Assembly (NCBI GenBank): GCA_002238555.1
Contig: MPMO01000048.1
Span: forward strand, 1-37,978
Source of the DNA: Caldilineaceae bacterium bin34
GTDB taxonomy: Bacteria > Chloroflexota > Anaerolineae > Caldilineales > Caldilineaceae
Direction of reading: 5' to 3'
DNA length: 37,978 bases
The notes under the pieces are model-generated. The model searched no databases, was not told where the DNA came from, and saw only the letters and a list, made by a program, of their open reading frames with translations. A program made the translations under genes and the position numbers. Numbering within the stretch: position 1 is the first letter of the stretch; each line of letters starts with the position of its first letter. Below are positions 8,120 to 17,429 of this stretch, piece after piece.

Positions 8120-8668
8120 CCCGGGATACCGGCCCCGGGTTCACTGTCTGCGACCACAGGTCCCGGCGGCTCAGATCCTGGTCGTACAGGACGTGCTGGC
8201 GGCAATCCACGCTGTCGGACCTGAGTGCACAACCGTGCAGGGATCGAATCCGCCCTGCCCGAACACCCAATGCTGCAATGTCAGTCAGGTGTCCGATCCA
8301 GCCTCAGTGACGCGGTACTCGGCAAGGGTGCTGCCGCAGGCACCGGTACGCCCCAAAATGGGTTTGACAGCCCCGTACCAAAGCGGTAGGGTGATGAATT
8401 GGCAAGCAGCAAGCTGCATATGCATGGGGCCACCATGATTGAGTCCACACTTGGCAACTGCAACCGGCAGCTGTCTGGCCTTGCTGCCGGCCAAACCACA
8501 GGTTTCCACGCGCGTTCTGCACAGCATGATCAACGCCCAGTTGGCGTTGATCGAAAAATGCACAATTTCAGACAATAGGCAAGCGCGAGCAGCCGAACCT
8601 GCCCGTCAACATACGACTAGATTACAACCACCTGCATTCCTGCCTACAGCTTGCTGGAGAGACACACA
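8120..8668. other. intergenic region with gene debris and the control region of the amidohydrolase
   Basis: No intact gene is supported. On the minus strand a 96-codon frame (8285-8575) holds an NHGGPMHMQLA-type segment that loosely recalls enolase-superfamily C-termini, but this is too weak to call. The 3' part holds an inverted repeat at 8528-8552 and a possible promoter, TTGATC at 8547 with an imperfect -10 about 18 bases on. The region next to the ABC remnant is likely mutational debris. Confidence 0.4.
8528..8552. promoter_or_regulatory. perfect 10-bp inverted repeat (5-nt loop), candidate operator or hairpin
   Basis: GATCAACGCC, five bases, then GGCGTTGATC, placed 117 bases upstream of the amidohydrolase start. 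It overlaps a possible -35 hexamer (TTGATC). It could be a repressor site or an RNA hairpin; no T-run follows, so a terminator on the plus strand is unlikely. Confidence 0.4.
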
Positions 8669-9421
8669 ATGATTATAGATAGTCATGCCCATGTTGGCCC
8701 TGTCGCAAAGGATGTCCGCCACCGGGCGATCATCGCCGGCACTCCTGCCAATTCTGTCGAAGACTATCTTCGCGACATGGACGCGGCTGGTATTGACATG
8801 GGGGTCACTTTCGGCTATCTGGATTTGGACAATGATTATCAGGCTAGTATTCAGAACCGATATCCGGACCGTATCGTCAGTCTGGCCTGGTGCAATCCTC
8901 GGCAGCTCAACGCCGCGGACGAGTTTCGGCGCTGTGTTGAGGACCTGGGGGTGCGGGGCCTGAAGTTGCACGGCTGGTGGCATCAACATGCCAACTCGGA
9001 CCATGTGCTGCTGGATCCACTCTTCGAAATCCTTGACGAACACAGCCTGCCGGTGGTGATGCACACCTTGGGTGACAATCCTCTCACCACGCCATTGCAG
9101 ACTGAGGAAATGGCCCGCTCGTTCCCCAACGTTACCGTCTTCATGGCGCATGGGGGCTGTGAATGGGCTGCTGGGGATGGCCTGCTCGTGGCGGCCCGTA
9201 CCCCCAACATCATTGTCGACACGTCGTTCATGCCCAGTTGGTGGATCAACAAATTCGTAGAGGTGATCGGGGCAGACCGCGTCTCCATGGGTTCGGACTG
9301 GCCGTGGCACCACCTGCAGGGCGTGGTGAAAAACCACGAAGTGGCCATTCCCGATCCGGAGGATCGTGCCTGGACCATGGGCAAGACCGCGGCGAGGGTT
9401 TACGGCATTCCGGTTTCGTAA
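8669..9421 (+). CDS. amidohydrolase-family metal-dependent hydrolase or decarboxylase
   Basis: The 250-residue TIM-barrel protein fits the amidohydrolase_2 family (PF04909). HxH is at His6 and His8 (DSHAHVG), GLKLHG with Lys99 and His101, His132 in MHT, His161 in AHGG, and Asp210 in GSDWPW. Members hydrolyse lactones or amides, or decarboxylate aromatic or sugar-derived acids. Start 8669 has GGAGA 8 bases upstream, better than the TTG at 8651. It sits alone ahead of the first sugar importer, from which 270 bases separate it, so a role in the catabolism of the imported compound (for example a sugar-lactone hydrolase) is plausible but unproven. Confidence 0.85.
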   Translation: MIIDSHAHVGPVAKDVRHRAIIAGTPANSVEDYLRDMDAAGIDMGVTFGYLDLDNDYQASIQNRYPDRIVSLAWCNPRQLNAADEFRRCVEDLGVRGLKLHGWWHQHANSDHVLLDPLFEILDEHSLPVVMHTLGDNPLTTPLQTEEMARSFPNVTVFMAHGGCEWAAGDGLLVAARTPNIIVDTSFMPSWWINKFVEVIGADRVSMGSDWPWHHLQGVVKNHEVAIPDPEDRAWTMGKTAARVYGIPVS

Positions 9422-9692
9422 CGGGATGATGCCTGTCCGATTCCGGAAGTTTCGCCGCGGCCGCAAGGTCTGGCCCATTCACATGAACCGTGTATGAGGG
9501 CACCAGGACGAGATAATGCTGTGCGGGAGGTGAAAGAGTTGATGTGAATGCATTCCGACAAGCGGAACGCATGGTTGCCTAGCCTACCGGCTCTGCATGG
9601 CAACCGTCGCTCGCCGTCGGCGGCAACCGAGAAGTGATTGGGGGGTTTTGACCTCTCTGCTGTCCGCTCTTTGAAGTCAAGGGAGATTGACG
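9422..9692 (+). promoter_or_regulatory. leader region of the first CUT1 importer
   Basis: No gene fits these 271 bases. There is an inverted repeat GGTTGCC/GGCAACC (about 9572-9604) and a TTGACC near 9647 that could be a -35 element, without a good -10. The ribosome site GGGAG at 9681-9685 lies 7 bases before the ATG. Confidence 0.35.
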
Positions 9693-11123
9693 ATGTTGTA
9701 CGCCAGAAATTGGATGATCGCCTGCTTCAGCCTGGTGTTGGTTGTTGCGCTGGCCGGTTGTGTGCCGGCGGCGCCCTCCGTTCCCGCAGAGGCACCGATC
9801 GACACAAGCCAGTATGATGACCGTTATTCGGACGAGCTATTGACCTGGGCCGCGGAAATCCGAGACGCCTATGGAGGCACTACCCTCAACATGCTCGGGT
9901 TTGCGCATCCCACCCTGAATGCCATGAAGGCGATCACCGCCGAATGGGAGGATTTGACGGGAGTCACCGTAGTCTATGACGAAACCGACTTGGCCAAAGT
10001 CAGGGACAAATTTGTCCTGGACATTACGTCCGGGGCCAACTCCTACGATCTGGTCATGACGGCCGAAGTCCAGGCTCCGGAATACTGGAACCTGGGTTAC
10101 CTGGAACCCCTGGACGCCTGGCTCAATGACGAAATGGAAGTGGCAACCGAAGCCTGGTTGGACTGGGATGACCTGCATCCCGGCTACACCATGATGTTTA
10201 CTTCAGTCCAGGACGGCAGCCGTTATGCAGTGCCCATAAGCGGTGAAGTGGCACTGCTGTTTTATCGGACCGATATTTTTGACGAATTGGGCCTGACAGT
10301 CCCGGCCACCTATGATGAAATGCTGGAAACCGCCAAGTTCATCAACGATCAGGGGATTGTGGAAGACGGGCGCACCGTCCATGGGATTTCCTTCCGCGGG
10401 CGACCGGCCCTGGGAGGTGGAAACTGGATTTGGTCCATCATTGTCTTCCCCTTTGGTGGGCAAATCGTGGATTTGGATGACCAGGTGACACCCGCTGTCC
10501 TGGCAAGGAAAGAGGGCGCGGTGGCAGCAATCGCGTGGGAAACCGAGATAGCCAAGCATGGCGTGCCGGGGATTGCATCCTTCGATCCGTTCGATGCCAT
10601 CAACCAGTACAAACAGGGCTTCGCGGCCATGTCCATCGAAGCCTCGGTGCTCTCGCCCGGGGTCCTGAATCCCGACGAGAGCATCGTGACCGACCTGACC
10701 GGTTTTGCCCCGTTGCCGGCCGGACCGAACGGCAGTTTCAATCAAACTTTCGCCCACGGCGTGGCCATGACCGCCTCCAGTGGGAACAAGGGCGCAGCCT
10801 ATGCCTTCATGCAATGGATGTTGGGCAGGGCCAACCAGGATTTGCTGCTGGAGAATGGAGGCGCTCCTGTACGGCGCTCCGCCATGGAAGATCCTGCCAA
10901 CCAGGAGAAATGGCCTTACATCGAAGCTACACTGTTGGGTTTGGACCAGGCTGCCGCAGCCTATGCCAACCGATACTTCGCCACCCCTCAGGTTGAATGG
11001 GTGTTGGAGTATCTCAATGTCTGGTCCGTCAACGTCTCACGCGCGATCGCGGAGGAAATCTCAGCTGAAGAGGCAGTCGAGAACATTCAATCCGGGATGG
11101 ACGAGATTCTGGCCCAGAAATAG
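9693..11123 (+). CDS. family 1 extracellular sugar-binding lipoprotein (CUT1 ABC importer)
   Basis: The 476-residue protein has a lipoprotein signal with lipobox ALAGC (Cys23) and a short Pro/Ala linker, then the fold of family 1 solute-binding proteins. It contains GTTLNMLGFAHP near 57-68, ITAEWEDLTGVTV, SYDLVMTAEV, and FYRTDIFDELGL in the hinge region. It should sit on the outer face of the membrane and deliver an oligosaccharide or other carbohydrate to the two permeases that follow. GGGAG at 9681 supports the ATG at 9693 over a TTG two codons earlier. A strong hairpin with a T-run follows the gene, which would let it be made in excess over the permeases. Confidence 0.92.
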   Translation: MLYARNWMIACFSLVLVVALAGCVPAAPSVPAEAPIDTSQYDDRYSDELLTWAAEIRDAYGGTTLNMLGFAHPTLNAMKAITAEWEDLTGVTVVYDETDLAKVRDKFVLDITSGANSYDLVMTAEVQAPEYWNLGYLEPLDAWLNDEMEVATEAWLDWDDLHPGYTMMFTSVQDGSRYAVPISGEVALLFYRTDIFDELGLTVPATYDEMLETAKFINDQGIVEDGRTVHGISFRGRPALGGGNWIWSIIVFPFGGQIVDLDDQVTPAVLARKEGAVAAIAWETEIAKHGVPGIASFDPFDAINQYKQGFAAMSIEASVLSPGVLNPDESIVTDLTGFAPLPAGPNGSFNQTFAHGVAMTASSGNKGAAYAFMQWMLGRANQDLLLENGGAPVRRSAMEDPANQEKWPYIEATLLGLDQAAAAYANRYFATPQVEWVLEYLNVWSVNVSRAIAEEISAEEAVENIQSGMDEILAQK

Positions 11124-11165
11124 CTGATCCGCCTCGATCAACAGCCATTCCCCATTTGTTCTCGC

Positions 11166-11204
11166 GGGCCAGGGGACCGGTACCGGTCCCCTGGCCCTTT
11201 TGTT
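11166..11204 (+). terminator. intrinsic terminator / attenuator between binding protein and permeases
   Basis: The arms at 11166-11181 and 11182-11197 are perfectly complementary over 16 bases (about 14 bp plus a 4-nt turn), followed by TTTTGTT. The hairpin lies 42 bases after the binding-protein stop and 33 bases before the permease start on the same strand. Partial read-through would set the ratio of binding protein to permease. Confidence 0.85.
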
Positions 11205-11236
11205 AGTCGGGCGGGCAACCACCAAGCGTGGACGAC

Positions 11237-12184
11237 ATGCGCGGCACCGCGACCAATGCATTGGCGGCGACCAGGCCGAGCGCCGGCCGCCGTCGGTCGC
11301 TCAGGCTGTGGCTGCCTTACCTCTGCCTTGTCCCGGCCGTCATCGCCAGTTGCGGAGTCCTGCTCTATCCCACCCTGAGGATGTTCCAGTACAGCTTTCT
11401 CAACTGGTCGTTTGGGAAGAGCTACGAAACCGCCGAGTGGGATGGCCTGGCGAATTACCAATGGCTGATCACATCTCAGTCCTCGACCCTGTTCCACTCC
11501 CTCCGCCTGACCCTTGTGTACGCGGGCACGAGTATCGTGTGCGAGCTTGTCCTGGGGTTGGCAATCGCCGTCCTGCTCAACCGGCGGCATGTGTTCGGGC
11601 GACAGGTTGTCCTCACCGGATTCATGATACCGACGCTGCTGATGCCCGTGATGGTAGGCATGATGTGGCGCATGTACATGTACCCCAATGGCATGTTGAG
11701 CTACTTTTTGGGGCTGGTTGGCCTCAGAATCGACTGGTACACCGCCACATGGGCCATGCCTGCCGTGATTCTGATTGAGATCTGGCAGTTCACACCCTTT
11801 TTTGTAATCTCCCTCTTCGCCGGGCTACGGGCGATTTCAGCCGAAATCCTTGAAGCTGCGGCCATCGATGGAGCATCCGGCTGGTATCGATTTTGGCACA
11901 TTTCAATGCCCTATCTGAGACCCATCATTGTCGTAACCTCCATGATTCGGGTGCTTTGGATTCTCAAGTCGTTTGACATTGTCTACACGATGTTTACGGG
12001 CGGACCAGGTTCGGCTACCGAAATCCTAGGCATCAGCATTTACCGAGCGCTCTTCCTTTCGCGCAACATTGGCCGTTCCGCAGCCCTCAGCGTCATTTTG
12101 GCGGCCCTGACCCTGTTGGTTACGTTCGCGTTTGTCCGTTTTGCCTATCGTTCCCGGGAAGTGATGGAAAGCTCATCGCCATGA
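11237..12184 (+). CDS. CUT1 sugar ABC transporter permease, MalF/UgpA type
   Basis: The protein of about 315 residues has six predicted membrane helices, the first after the basic stretch RRRSLRLWLPYLCLVPAV. The ATPase-coupling loop reads EILEAAAIDGASGWYRFWHI followed by MPYLRP, the classic EAA motif. It forms the channel with the next gene. The start is uncertain: ATG at 11237 or in-frame GTG at 11228, neither with a good ribosome site. Its last four bases overlap the next start (ATGA), so the permeases are translationally coupled. No ATPase gene accompanies the pair, so a shared MsmK/UgpC-type ATPase elsewhere is expected. Confidence 0.9.
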   Translation: MRGTATNALAATRPSAGRRRSLRLWLPYLCLVPAVIASCGVLLYPTLRMFQYSFLNWSFGKSYETAEWDGLANYQWLITSQSSTLFHSLRLTLVYAGTSIVCELVLGLAIAVLLNRRHVFGRQVVLTGFMIPTLLMPVMVGMMWRMYMYPNGMLSYFLGLVGLRIDWYTATWAMPAVILIEIWQFTPFFVISLFAGLRAISAEILEAAAIDGASGWYRFWHISMPYLRPIIVVTSMIRVLWILKSFDIVYTMFTGGPGSATEILGISIYRALFLSRNIGRSAALSVILAALTLLVTFAFVRFAYRSREVMESSSP

Positions 12185-13041
12185 ACGAGCAATCCCACCC
12201 AGCCGGGGCCCGCAGGAAGTGGCGACGCGGCCTGGACCCCCTGGTGGGTTCCCTGGTTGTCTGGATCATCTTCCTGCTGTTCCTGGCTCCGTACCTGTAT
12301 CTGATCGTGTGGTCATTCAAACATCCTGGGGACATTCAGGCCTATCCGCCCCGTTTCTTCAGCCCCTTGACACTCCTGAATTACAGACAGGTTTTTGAAG
12401 ATGTAAACATTTCCTTCTATCTAAGGAACAGCACCATTGTGGCAACGGCCACCACACTGCTCTCGGTGCTGCTGGCCATTCCGGCCGCCTATAGCTTTGC
12501 GCGCTTTCGCTTCTGGGGCCAGGACTGGTTGGCCTATTTGTTGATTGCCATCATGGTGGCTCCCCTCATCGCCCTGGTTTACCCCTTTCTGGTCATGGCC
12601 AATCAACTCGGCCTGAACGACACCCACTTGGGACTGATCTTCTTTTATCTCCCATGGAACGTTCCATTTGCCGTCTGGATGCTGCGCACTTTCATTTCCG
12701 ACGTTCCGCAAGAGCTGGAGGAGTCGGCCCGGGTGGATGGGTGTACCCTGTTGGGTGCCTTCGGGCGAATCACCATGCCACTCCTGCTCCCCGGCTTCTT
12801 CACAACGGGAATATTCATTTTCATCGGTGCCTGGAACGAATTTGTAATTGCGTTCTTCCTCACCAGTACAAAGGCGCGCACCTTGCCGACAACCATCGAC
12901 TTTTTCCTGACCTACGGATCCTTCCAGTTCGCGCCCATGTTCGCGGCTGGCGTGGTCGGCACTTTGCCGATTGCCGTGTGCGCCCTTCTGGTGCGACGCT
13001 ACTATCTTGCGGGCACGACCGCCGGCGCGCTGAAGGGATAA
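12181..13041 (+). CDS. CUT1 sugar ABC transporter permease, MalG/UgpE type
   Basis: The 286-residue protein has six predicted membrane helices (first about 20-42) and the coupling motif EELEESARVDGCTLLGAFGRI followed by MPLLLPG. The C-terminal YYLAGTTAGALKG is typical of MalG-like permeases. It starts inside the stop codon of the first permease (ATGA overlap). It ends the first sugar-import operon and converges on the oligopeptide-type operon 146 bases away. Confidence 0.92.
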   Translation: MNEQSHPAGARRKWRRGLDPLVGSLVVWIIFLLFLAPYLYLIVWSFKHPGDIQAYPPRFFSPLTLLNYRQVFEDVNISFYLRNSTIVATATTLLSVLLAIPAAYSFARFRFWGQDWLAYLLIAIMVAPLIALVYPFLVMANQLGLNDTHLGLIFFYLPWNVPFAVWMLRTFISDVPQELEESARVDGCTLLGAFGRITMPLLLPGFFTTGIFIFIGAWNEFVIAFFLTSTKARTLPTTIDFFLTYGSFQFAPMFAAGVVGTLPIAVCALLVRRYYLAGTTAGALKG

Positions 13042-13187
13042 CCACCACTGGGGGCCAGACTTGCCCCATCAGTGAGTACGGCGGTCAAGACAGGGACACA
13101 AAATCAAGGTTGCTGCCGGTTGGGAAAGTTCTGGGCGACTGTAACCATCCGGGACCTCTGGCCGCCCGGTTGCCAGTGTCCGGGAAC

Positions 13188-14207
13188 CTAGCCCTGAATG
13201 CCGGCCAGCTCAATCTCGTCCGCCAGGTGGCAGGCAACATGATGCCCGCCGGCCGTCTCGCGCAAGGGCGGGGTTTCCTCGGCACAGCGATCCACCGCGT
13301 AGCGGCAGCGCGGATGGAAGTGGCAGCCGGACGGCGGCTGCGCCGGATCGGGCACATCCCCCTCCAGCACGATCCGCTGGCTGCGAATGCGGGGATCCGG
13401 CTTGGGCACCGAGGACAACAGGGCCTCGGTGTAGGGATGCTGCGGAGTCAGGAACAGGGAACGGGTGTCGGCCAGCTCCACCAGCTTGCCCACGTACATG
13501 ACCGCCACCCGATTGCAGACATAGCGGACGACACTCAGGTCGTGGGAGATGAAGAGGTAGGTCAACTGCATCTCGTTCTGCAGATCCTGCAGCAGGTTCA
13601 GGGTCTGGGAACGCACCGAGACATCAAGGGCGGAGACCGCCTCGTCCGCCACCACCAGGCGTGGATTGAGGGCCAGGGCGCGGGCAATACCGATCCGCTG
13701 GCGCTCGCCGCCGGAGAAGGCGTGGGGATAGCGCCGCATGTACTCCGGGCGCAGCCCCACCAGGCCCAGCAGTTCGGCCACCCGGTCCTCCAGGGCGGAG
13801 CCGCGCAGGCCGCGGTTGACCTTCAGGCACTCCCCCACGATCTCGAGCACGGGCAGCCGCGGATTGAGCGAGGCAAAGGGATCCTGGAAGATCATCCGGA
13901 TCTCCTGCCGCCACGGCAGGAGCCCCGCGGTGTCGAGCCGGGCCAGATCGACCGGTTCCCCTTCCCGGGGGTGGTACCACAGTTCGCCGGCGGTCGGCGC
14001 CACGACACGTAGGATGCAGCGGCCCGTGGTGGTCTTGCCACAGCCGCTCTCCCCTACCAGGCCCAGGGTCTCGCCGACCTGGATGTCGAACGAAACGTCG
14101 TCGACGGCCCGGACCTCCCCCCTGTGCCCCTGCAGGAAACCGCCGCGCACGGGAAAGAACATCGACAGGTTGCGCACGGAGAGCAGCGTGCCGTTGGTCC
14201 CGCTCAT
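13188..14207 (-). CDS. Opp/Dpp-type ABC transporter ATPase, OppF/DppF class
   Basis: The 339-residue ATPase has Walker A GESGCGKT at 52-59, a Q-loop FQDPFASLNPR, ABC signature FSGGERQR, Walker B RLVVADEAVSALD, an H-loop FISHD, and the oligopeptide-family C-terminal extension with clustered Cys (GCHFHPRC...RC), which may hold an iron-sulfur or metal site. It energises the importer with its partner ATPase. It is the last gene of the minus-strand operon; its start overlaps the previous stop by 4 bases (ATGA). Confidence 0.93.
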   Translation of the reverse strand: MSGTNGTLLSVRNLSMFFPVRGGFLQGHRGEVRAVDDVSFDIQVGETLGLVGESGCGKTTTGRCILRVVAPTAGELWYHPREGEPVDLARLDTAGLLPWRQEIRMIFQDPFASLNPRLPVLEIVGECLKVNRGLRGSALEDRVAELLGLVGLRPEYMRRYPHAFSGGERQRIGIARALALNPRLVVADEAVSALDVSVRSQTLNLLQDLQNEMQLTYLFISHDLSVVRYVCNRVAVMYVGKLVELADTRSLFLTPQHPYTEALLSSVPKPDPRIRSQRIVLEGDVPDPAQPPSGCHFHPRCRYAVDRCAEETPPLRETAGGHHVACHLADEIELAGIQG

Positions 14208-15250
14208 GACAACGTTACCTCCTCGTAGTGGAGGCAGCGCACGGATCCGCCCTCCGCCAGGCTGAAGGCCGGAGGATTCTCGGCCTCGCAGCGCCCCTCG
14301 ATGACCTCGTCGCAGCGGGGACCGAAGGGACAGCCGGCGGGACGGTGGAAGGGATCCGGCACCATGCCCCGAATGGAGTCCAGGCGGATGTCCTGGTCGA
14401 AGTCGAGATTGGGAATGGAGCGCAGCAGGGCCTTGGTGTAGGGATGGGTCGGGGCATGGAAGATGCGGTCCACGTCCCCGTACTCGGCGACCTGGCCCAG
14501 GTACATGACCACCACGTCGTCCGCCATTTCGGCCACCACCCCCAGATCGTGGGTGATCAGCATCACCCCCATGCCGAAGTCCGCCTGCAGCTCCTGCAGC
14601 AGGGACATGATCTGGGCCTGGGTCGTGACGTCCAGGGCGGTGGTCGGTTCGTCGGCGATCAGCAAGGCCGGACTGCAGACCAGCGCCATGGCAATCATCA
14701 CCCGCTGGCGCATCCCTCCGGACAATTCAAACGTGTAGGCATCATAGTTCTGCGCCGGACGCGCGATGCCGACCCGTTCCAGCATTTCGATGCCCTGCCG
14801 CCGGGCCGTGTCCTCGTCCGCGCCCAGATGCAACTGGATCACCTCGGAGATTTGGTTGCCGACCGTGTGGATGGGGCTGAGGGAGGTGTTGGGCTCCTGG
14901 AACACCATCCCGATGTGGCGGCCGCGGATGGACCGCATGGCCCGGCTGGAAGAGCGCAGGCTTGCCAGGTCAGTGACGGTCACGCCCCCGTCCGCGTCGT
15001 GCTGGTGGAACCGGATTTGGCCCTGGACAATCCGCCCCGGGCGGTCCACCAGCTGCAGGATGGACTGTGCGGAAACACTCTTGCCGCAACCACTCTCGCC
15101 CACCACGCACAGGGTGCGGTTGCGGTAGACGTCGAAGTCCACGCCGGCCACGGCCCTGACCGTGCCCTCGTCCAGCGGGAAGTGGACATGCAGGTCCCGG
15201 ACCTCCAGCAGCAGGTCGTCCGCGGACGGCGACGGTCGTTCAGCGGGCAT
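14204..15250 (-). CDS. Opp/Dpp-type ABC transporter ATPase, OppD/DppD class
   Basis: The 348-residue ATPase has Walker A GESGCGKS at 51-58, a Q-loop FQEPNTSLSP, signature LSGGMRQR, Walker B LLIADEPTTALD, H-loop LITHD and the C-terminal CPFGPRC extension. The start at 15250 is preferred over the upstream frame (to 15331) because family alignment begins at LLLEVRDLHVHFP and the earlier part overlaps the permease gene; even so it overlaps the permease by 11 bases. A decayed copy of its central region lies at about 7995-8119. Confidence 0.93.
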   Translation of the reverse strand: MPAERPSPSADDLLLEVRDLHVHFPLDEGTVRAVAGVDFDVYRNRTLCVVGESGCGKSVSAQSILQLVDRPGRIVQGQIRFHQHDADGGVTVTDLASLRSSSRAMRSIRGRHIGMVFQEPNTSLSPIHTVGNQISEVIQLHLGADEDTARRQGIEMLERVGIARPAQNYDAYTFELSGGMRQRVMIAMALVCSPALLIADEPTTALDVTTQAQIMSLLQELQADFGMGVMLITHDLGVVAEMADDVVVMYLGQVAEYGDVDRIFHAPTHPYTKALLRSIPNLDFDQDIRLDSIRGMVPDPFHRPAGCPFGPRCDEVIEGRCEAENPPAFSLAEGGSVRCLHYEEVTLS

Positions 15251-16364
15251 AGGGATCCGCCGCATCGCGCAGGCCGTCGCCCACGAAGTTAAGGGCCAGG
15301 ATGGCAATGAAGACCGCGCCGCCGGTGGCAAACAGCCAGGGCGCGGTCGCCACGGTGCGGATGTTCTGGGCCTCCTGCAGCAAGACCCCCCAGCTCACAA
15401 TCGGCGGTCGCAGGCCCAGTCCCAGGAAGCTGAGCGAAGTTTCCGCCAGGATCATGTTGGGAATGGCCAGCGTCAGCGCCGCAATGATGTGGCTCAGAAA
15501 CGAGGGCACCATGTGGTGCAGGATAATTCGCATCTGACCCACACCATCCAAGTGGGCGGCAATCACGAAGTCCTCGGTGCGCAGGGCCAGGAAGCGACCT
15601 CGGACCACGCGCGCCAACTCGGTCCAGCCGATGAAGGAGAGGATGACGGTGATGCCGAAGTAGATGCGCAGGGGCGGCCAGTCCGTGGGCAGGGCCGCCG
15701 CCAGCCCCATCCACAACGGGATGGTCGGCACCGAGCGGATGAATTCGATGACCCGCTGGATGATGTTGTCCACCTGCCCGCCCAGGAAACCGGAGATCCC
15801 GCCCAGCAGGATGCCCAGGATCAGGCTGAGGGCCACGCCCACCAACCCGATCGACATGGAGATGCGCGTTCCGTAGATCATGCGCGTCAGCAGATCACGG
15901 CCCAGCTTGTCCGCTCCGAACAGGAACATGGGTGCCTCCGGCTCCTTGGGACCGACCAGGTGGCGGTCCGTCTCGAGAAAGCCGAAGAGCCTAACGGGCA
16001 CACCGGAAACAAAGAACCCGATCTCGTGAATCACCTCCTCGTCCGGGACAAACACCCGGCGCAGGGCCTCCTCCTCGATTTCCACCTTGTAGCCGTACAC
16101 CCAGGGCTGGAACCGCAGCCCGTTCTCCGTCTCCAGGAACAGGTGCAGACGCTGCGGCGGCGCGTAGGTGTAGTCCGCCCGGAACTCGTCCGGGGTGAAG
16201 GGGGCCAGGAACTCGGCTAGCAGCGCGACCAGATAGATCAGGATCACGATCACCAGCGAGGTCATGGCCAGCCGATGCTTGCGGAAACGCCACCACATCA
16301 ACTGCCACTGGGTGGCAACGTTGATGGCCTCTTGGTGATCCGGCGCCGGTACGCGGGCGATCAT
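15240..16364 (-). CDS. Opp/Dpp-type ABC transporter permease, DppC class, with enlarged extracytoplasmic segment
   Basis: The 374-residue permease has a first membrane helix at about 34-54, then the family motif FGADKLGRDLLTRMIYGTRIS at about 149-169, and the coupling loop around AAHLDGVGQMRIILHHMVP. DppC proteins are usually about 300 residues and have roughly 30 residues between helix 1 and the LGRD motif; here there are about 95, a large extra domain outside the membrane. The start at 16364 follows family alignment; the frame is open to 16508 but that part overlaps the DppB gene. Confidence 0.92.
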   Translation of the reverse strand: MIARVPAPDHQEAINVATQWQLMWWRFRKHRLAMTSLVIVILIYLVALLAEFLAPFTPDEFRADYTYAPPQRLHLFLETENGLRFQPWVYGYKVEIEEEALRRVFVPDEEVIHEIGFFVSGVPVRLFGFLETDRHLVGPKEPEAPMFLFGADKLGRDLLTRMIYGTRISMSIGLVGVALSLILGILLGGISGFLGGQVDNIIQRVIEFIRSVPTIPLWMGLAAALPTDWPPLRIYFGITVILSFIGWTELARVVRGRFLALRTEDFVIAAHLDGVGQMRIILHHMVPSFLSHIIAALTLAIPNMILAETSLSFLGLGLRPPIVSWGVLLQEAQNIRTVATAPWLFATGGAVFIAILALNFVGDGLRDAADPYAR

Positions 16365-16383
16365 GGCAGGCGCGGTCCGGGAT

Positions 16384-17373
16384 TCAGTCGTCGAAGCGGA
16401 TGCGGGGGTCCAGCCAGGCCAGCAGCAGGTCGGACAGCAGGGTGCCCAGCACCGTGATGACGCCCAGCAGCAGGATGAAGCTGCCGGCCAGGTACATGTC
16501 CTGGGCAATCAGGGCCCGCAGCAGAAGGGGGCCCGAGGTCGGCAGGCTGAGCACCACCGAGACGATGGCGGAGCCCGAAATTAGGATCGGCAGGGTCAGG
16601 CCGATCGTGGACACAAAGGGGTTGAGGGCCACACGCACCGGATACTTGAGCAGCAGGCGGAGTTCCGACAGGCCCTTGGCGCGGGCGGTCTTGACATAGG
16701 GTTTGCGCAGCTCGTCCAGCAGGTTGGCGCGCATGATGCGGATCAGACCGGCGGTGCCGGCGGTGCCCAGGATGACCATTGGCACCCAGAGGTGGCCCAG
16801 CATGTCCTGGACCCGCGCCCAGGTCCAGGGCGCCTCCACAAAGTCGGGGGAGAAGAGGCCGCCCACGCTCTGGTTAAAGTACTTGAAGGCCACGTACATG
16901 AGCACCAGCGCCAGCAGGAAGTTGGGGATAGCCAGCCCCACGAAGCCGATGCCCGTAAAGAAGTAGTCGCCCCAGGAGTACTGGCGCACCGCGGCGTAGA
17001 TGCCCACGGGAAAGGCCACGGCCCACGTGAACAGCAGCGTGGCGAGGGACAGGGCGACGGTCAGGCCGAGCCGCGACCAGATCAGATCGCCCACCGGCAC
17101 GTCCCATTCAAACGACGTGCCGAAGTCGCCGCGCAGCATGATGTTGCCCATCCACTTCAGGTACTGCACGTGCATGGGCCGGTCCAGTCCGTACCGGGCC
17201 TTGAGGCCGGCGATCACATCCTCCTCGACCAGGTCGCCGGCGGCGCTCAGCTGCGCGATGACCGTGGTCAGGTAGTCGCCGGGCGGCAACTGGATGATGA
17301 TGAATGCAATGATGGAGATTCCGAACAGGGTCGGGATCATCAACAGAAGGCGTCGCAGGATGTAGCGAAGCAT
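16384..17373 (-). CDS. Opp/Dpp-type ABC transporter permease, DppB class
   Basis: The 329-residue protein starts MLRYILRRLLLMIPTLFGIS, the standard DppB opening. It contains RYGLDRPMHVQYLKWMGNI, GDFGTSFEWDVPV and the coupling region RANLLDELRKPYVKTARAKGLSE. It forms the channel with DppC, whose gene starts 19 bases downstream. It lies about 100 bases after the binding-protein gene, and a hairpin at 17430-17457 lies in that gap. Confidence 0.94.
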   Translation of the reverse strand: MLRYILRRLLLMIPTLFGISIIAFIIIQLPPGDYLTTVIAQLSAAGDLVEEDVIAGLKARYGLDRPMHVQYLKWMGNIMLRGDFGTSFEWDVPVGDLIWSRLGLTVALSLATLLFTWAVAFPVGIYAAVRQYSWGDYFFTGIGFVGLAIPNFLLALVLMYVAFKYFNQSVGGLFSPDFVEAPWTWARVQDMLGHLWVPMVILGTAGTAGLIRIMRANLLDELRKPYVKTARAKGLSELRLLLKYPVRVALNPFVSTIGLTLPILISGSAIVSVVLSLPTSGPLLLRALIAQDMYLAGSFILLLGVITVLGTLLSDLLLAWLDPRIRFDD

Positions 17374-17429
17374 GGTCCAGGTTCAGGGGCAGGCCCCGCG
17401 GGACCTGCCCACCGGTTGCAGGGTTCGAG

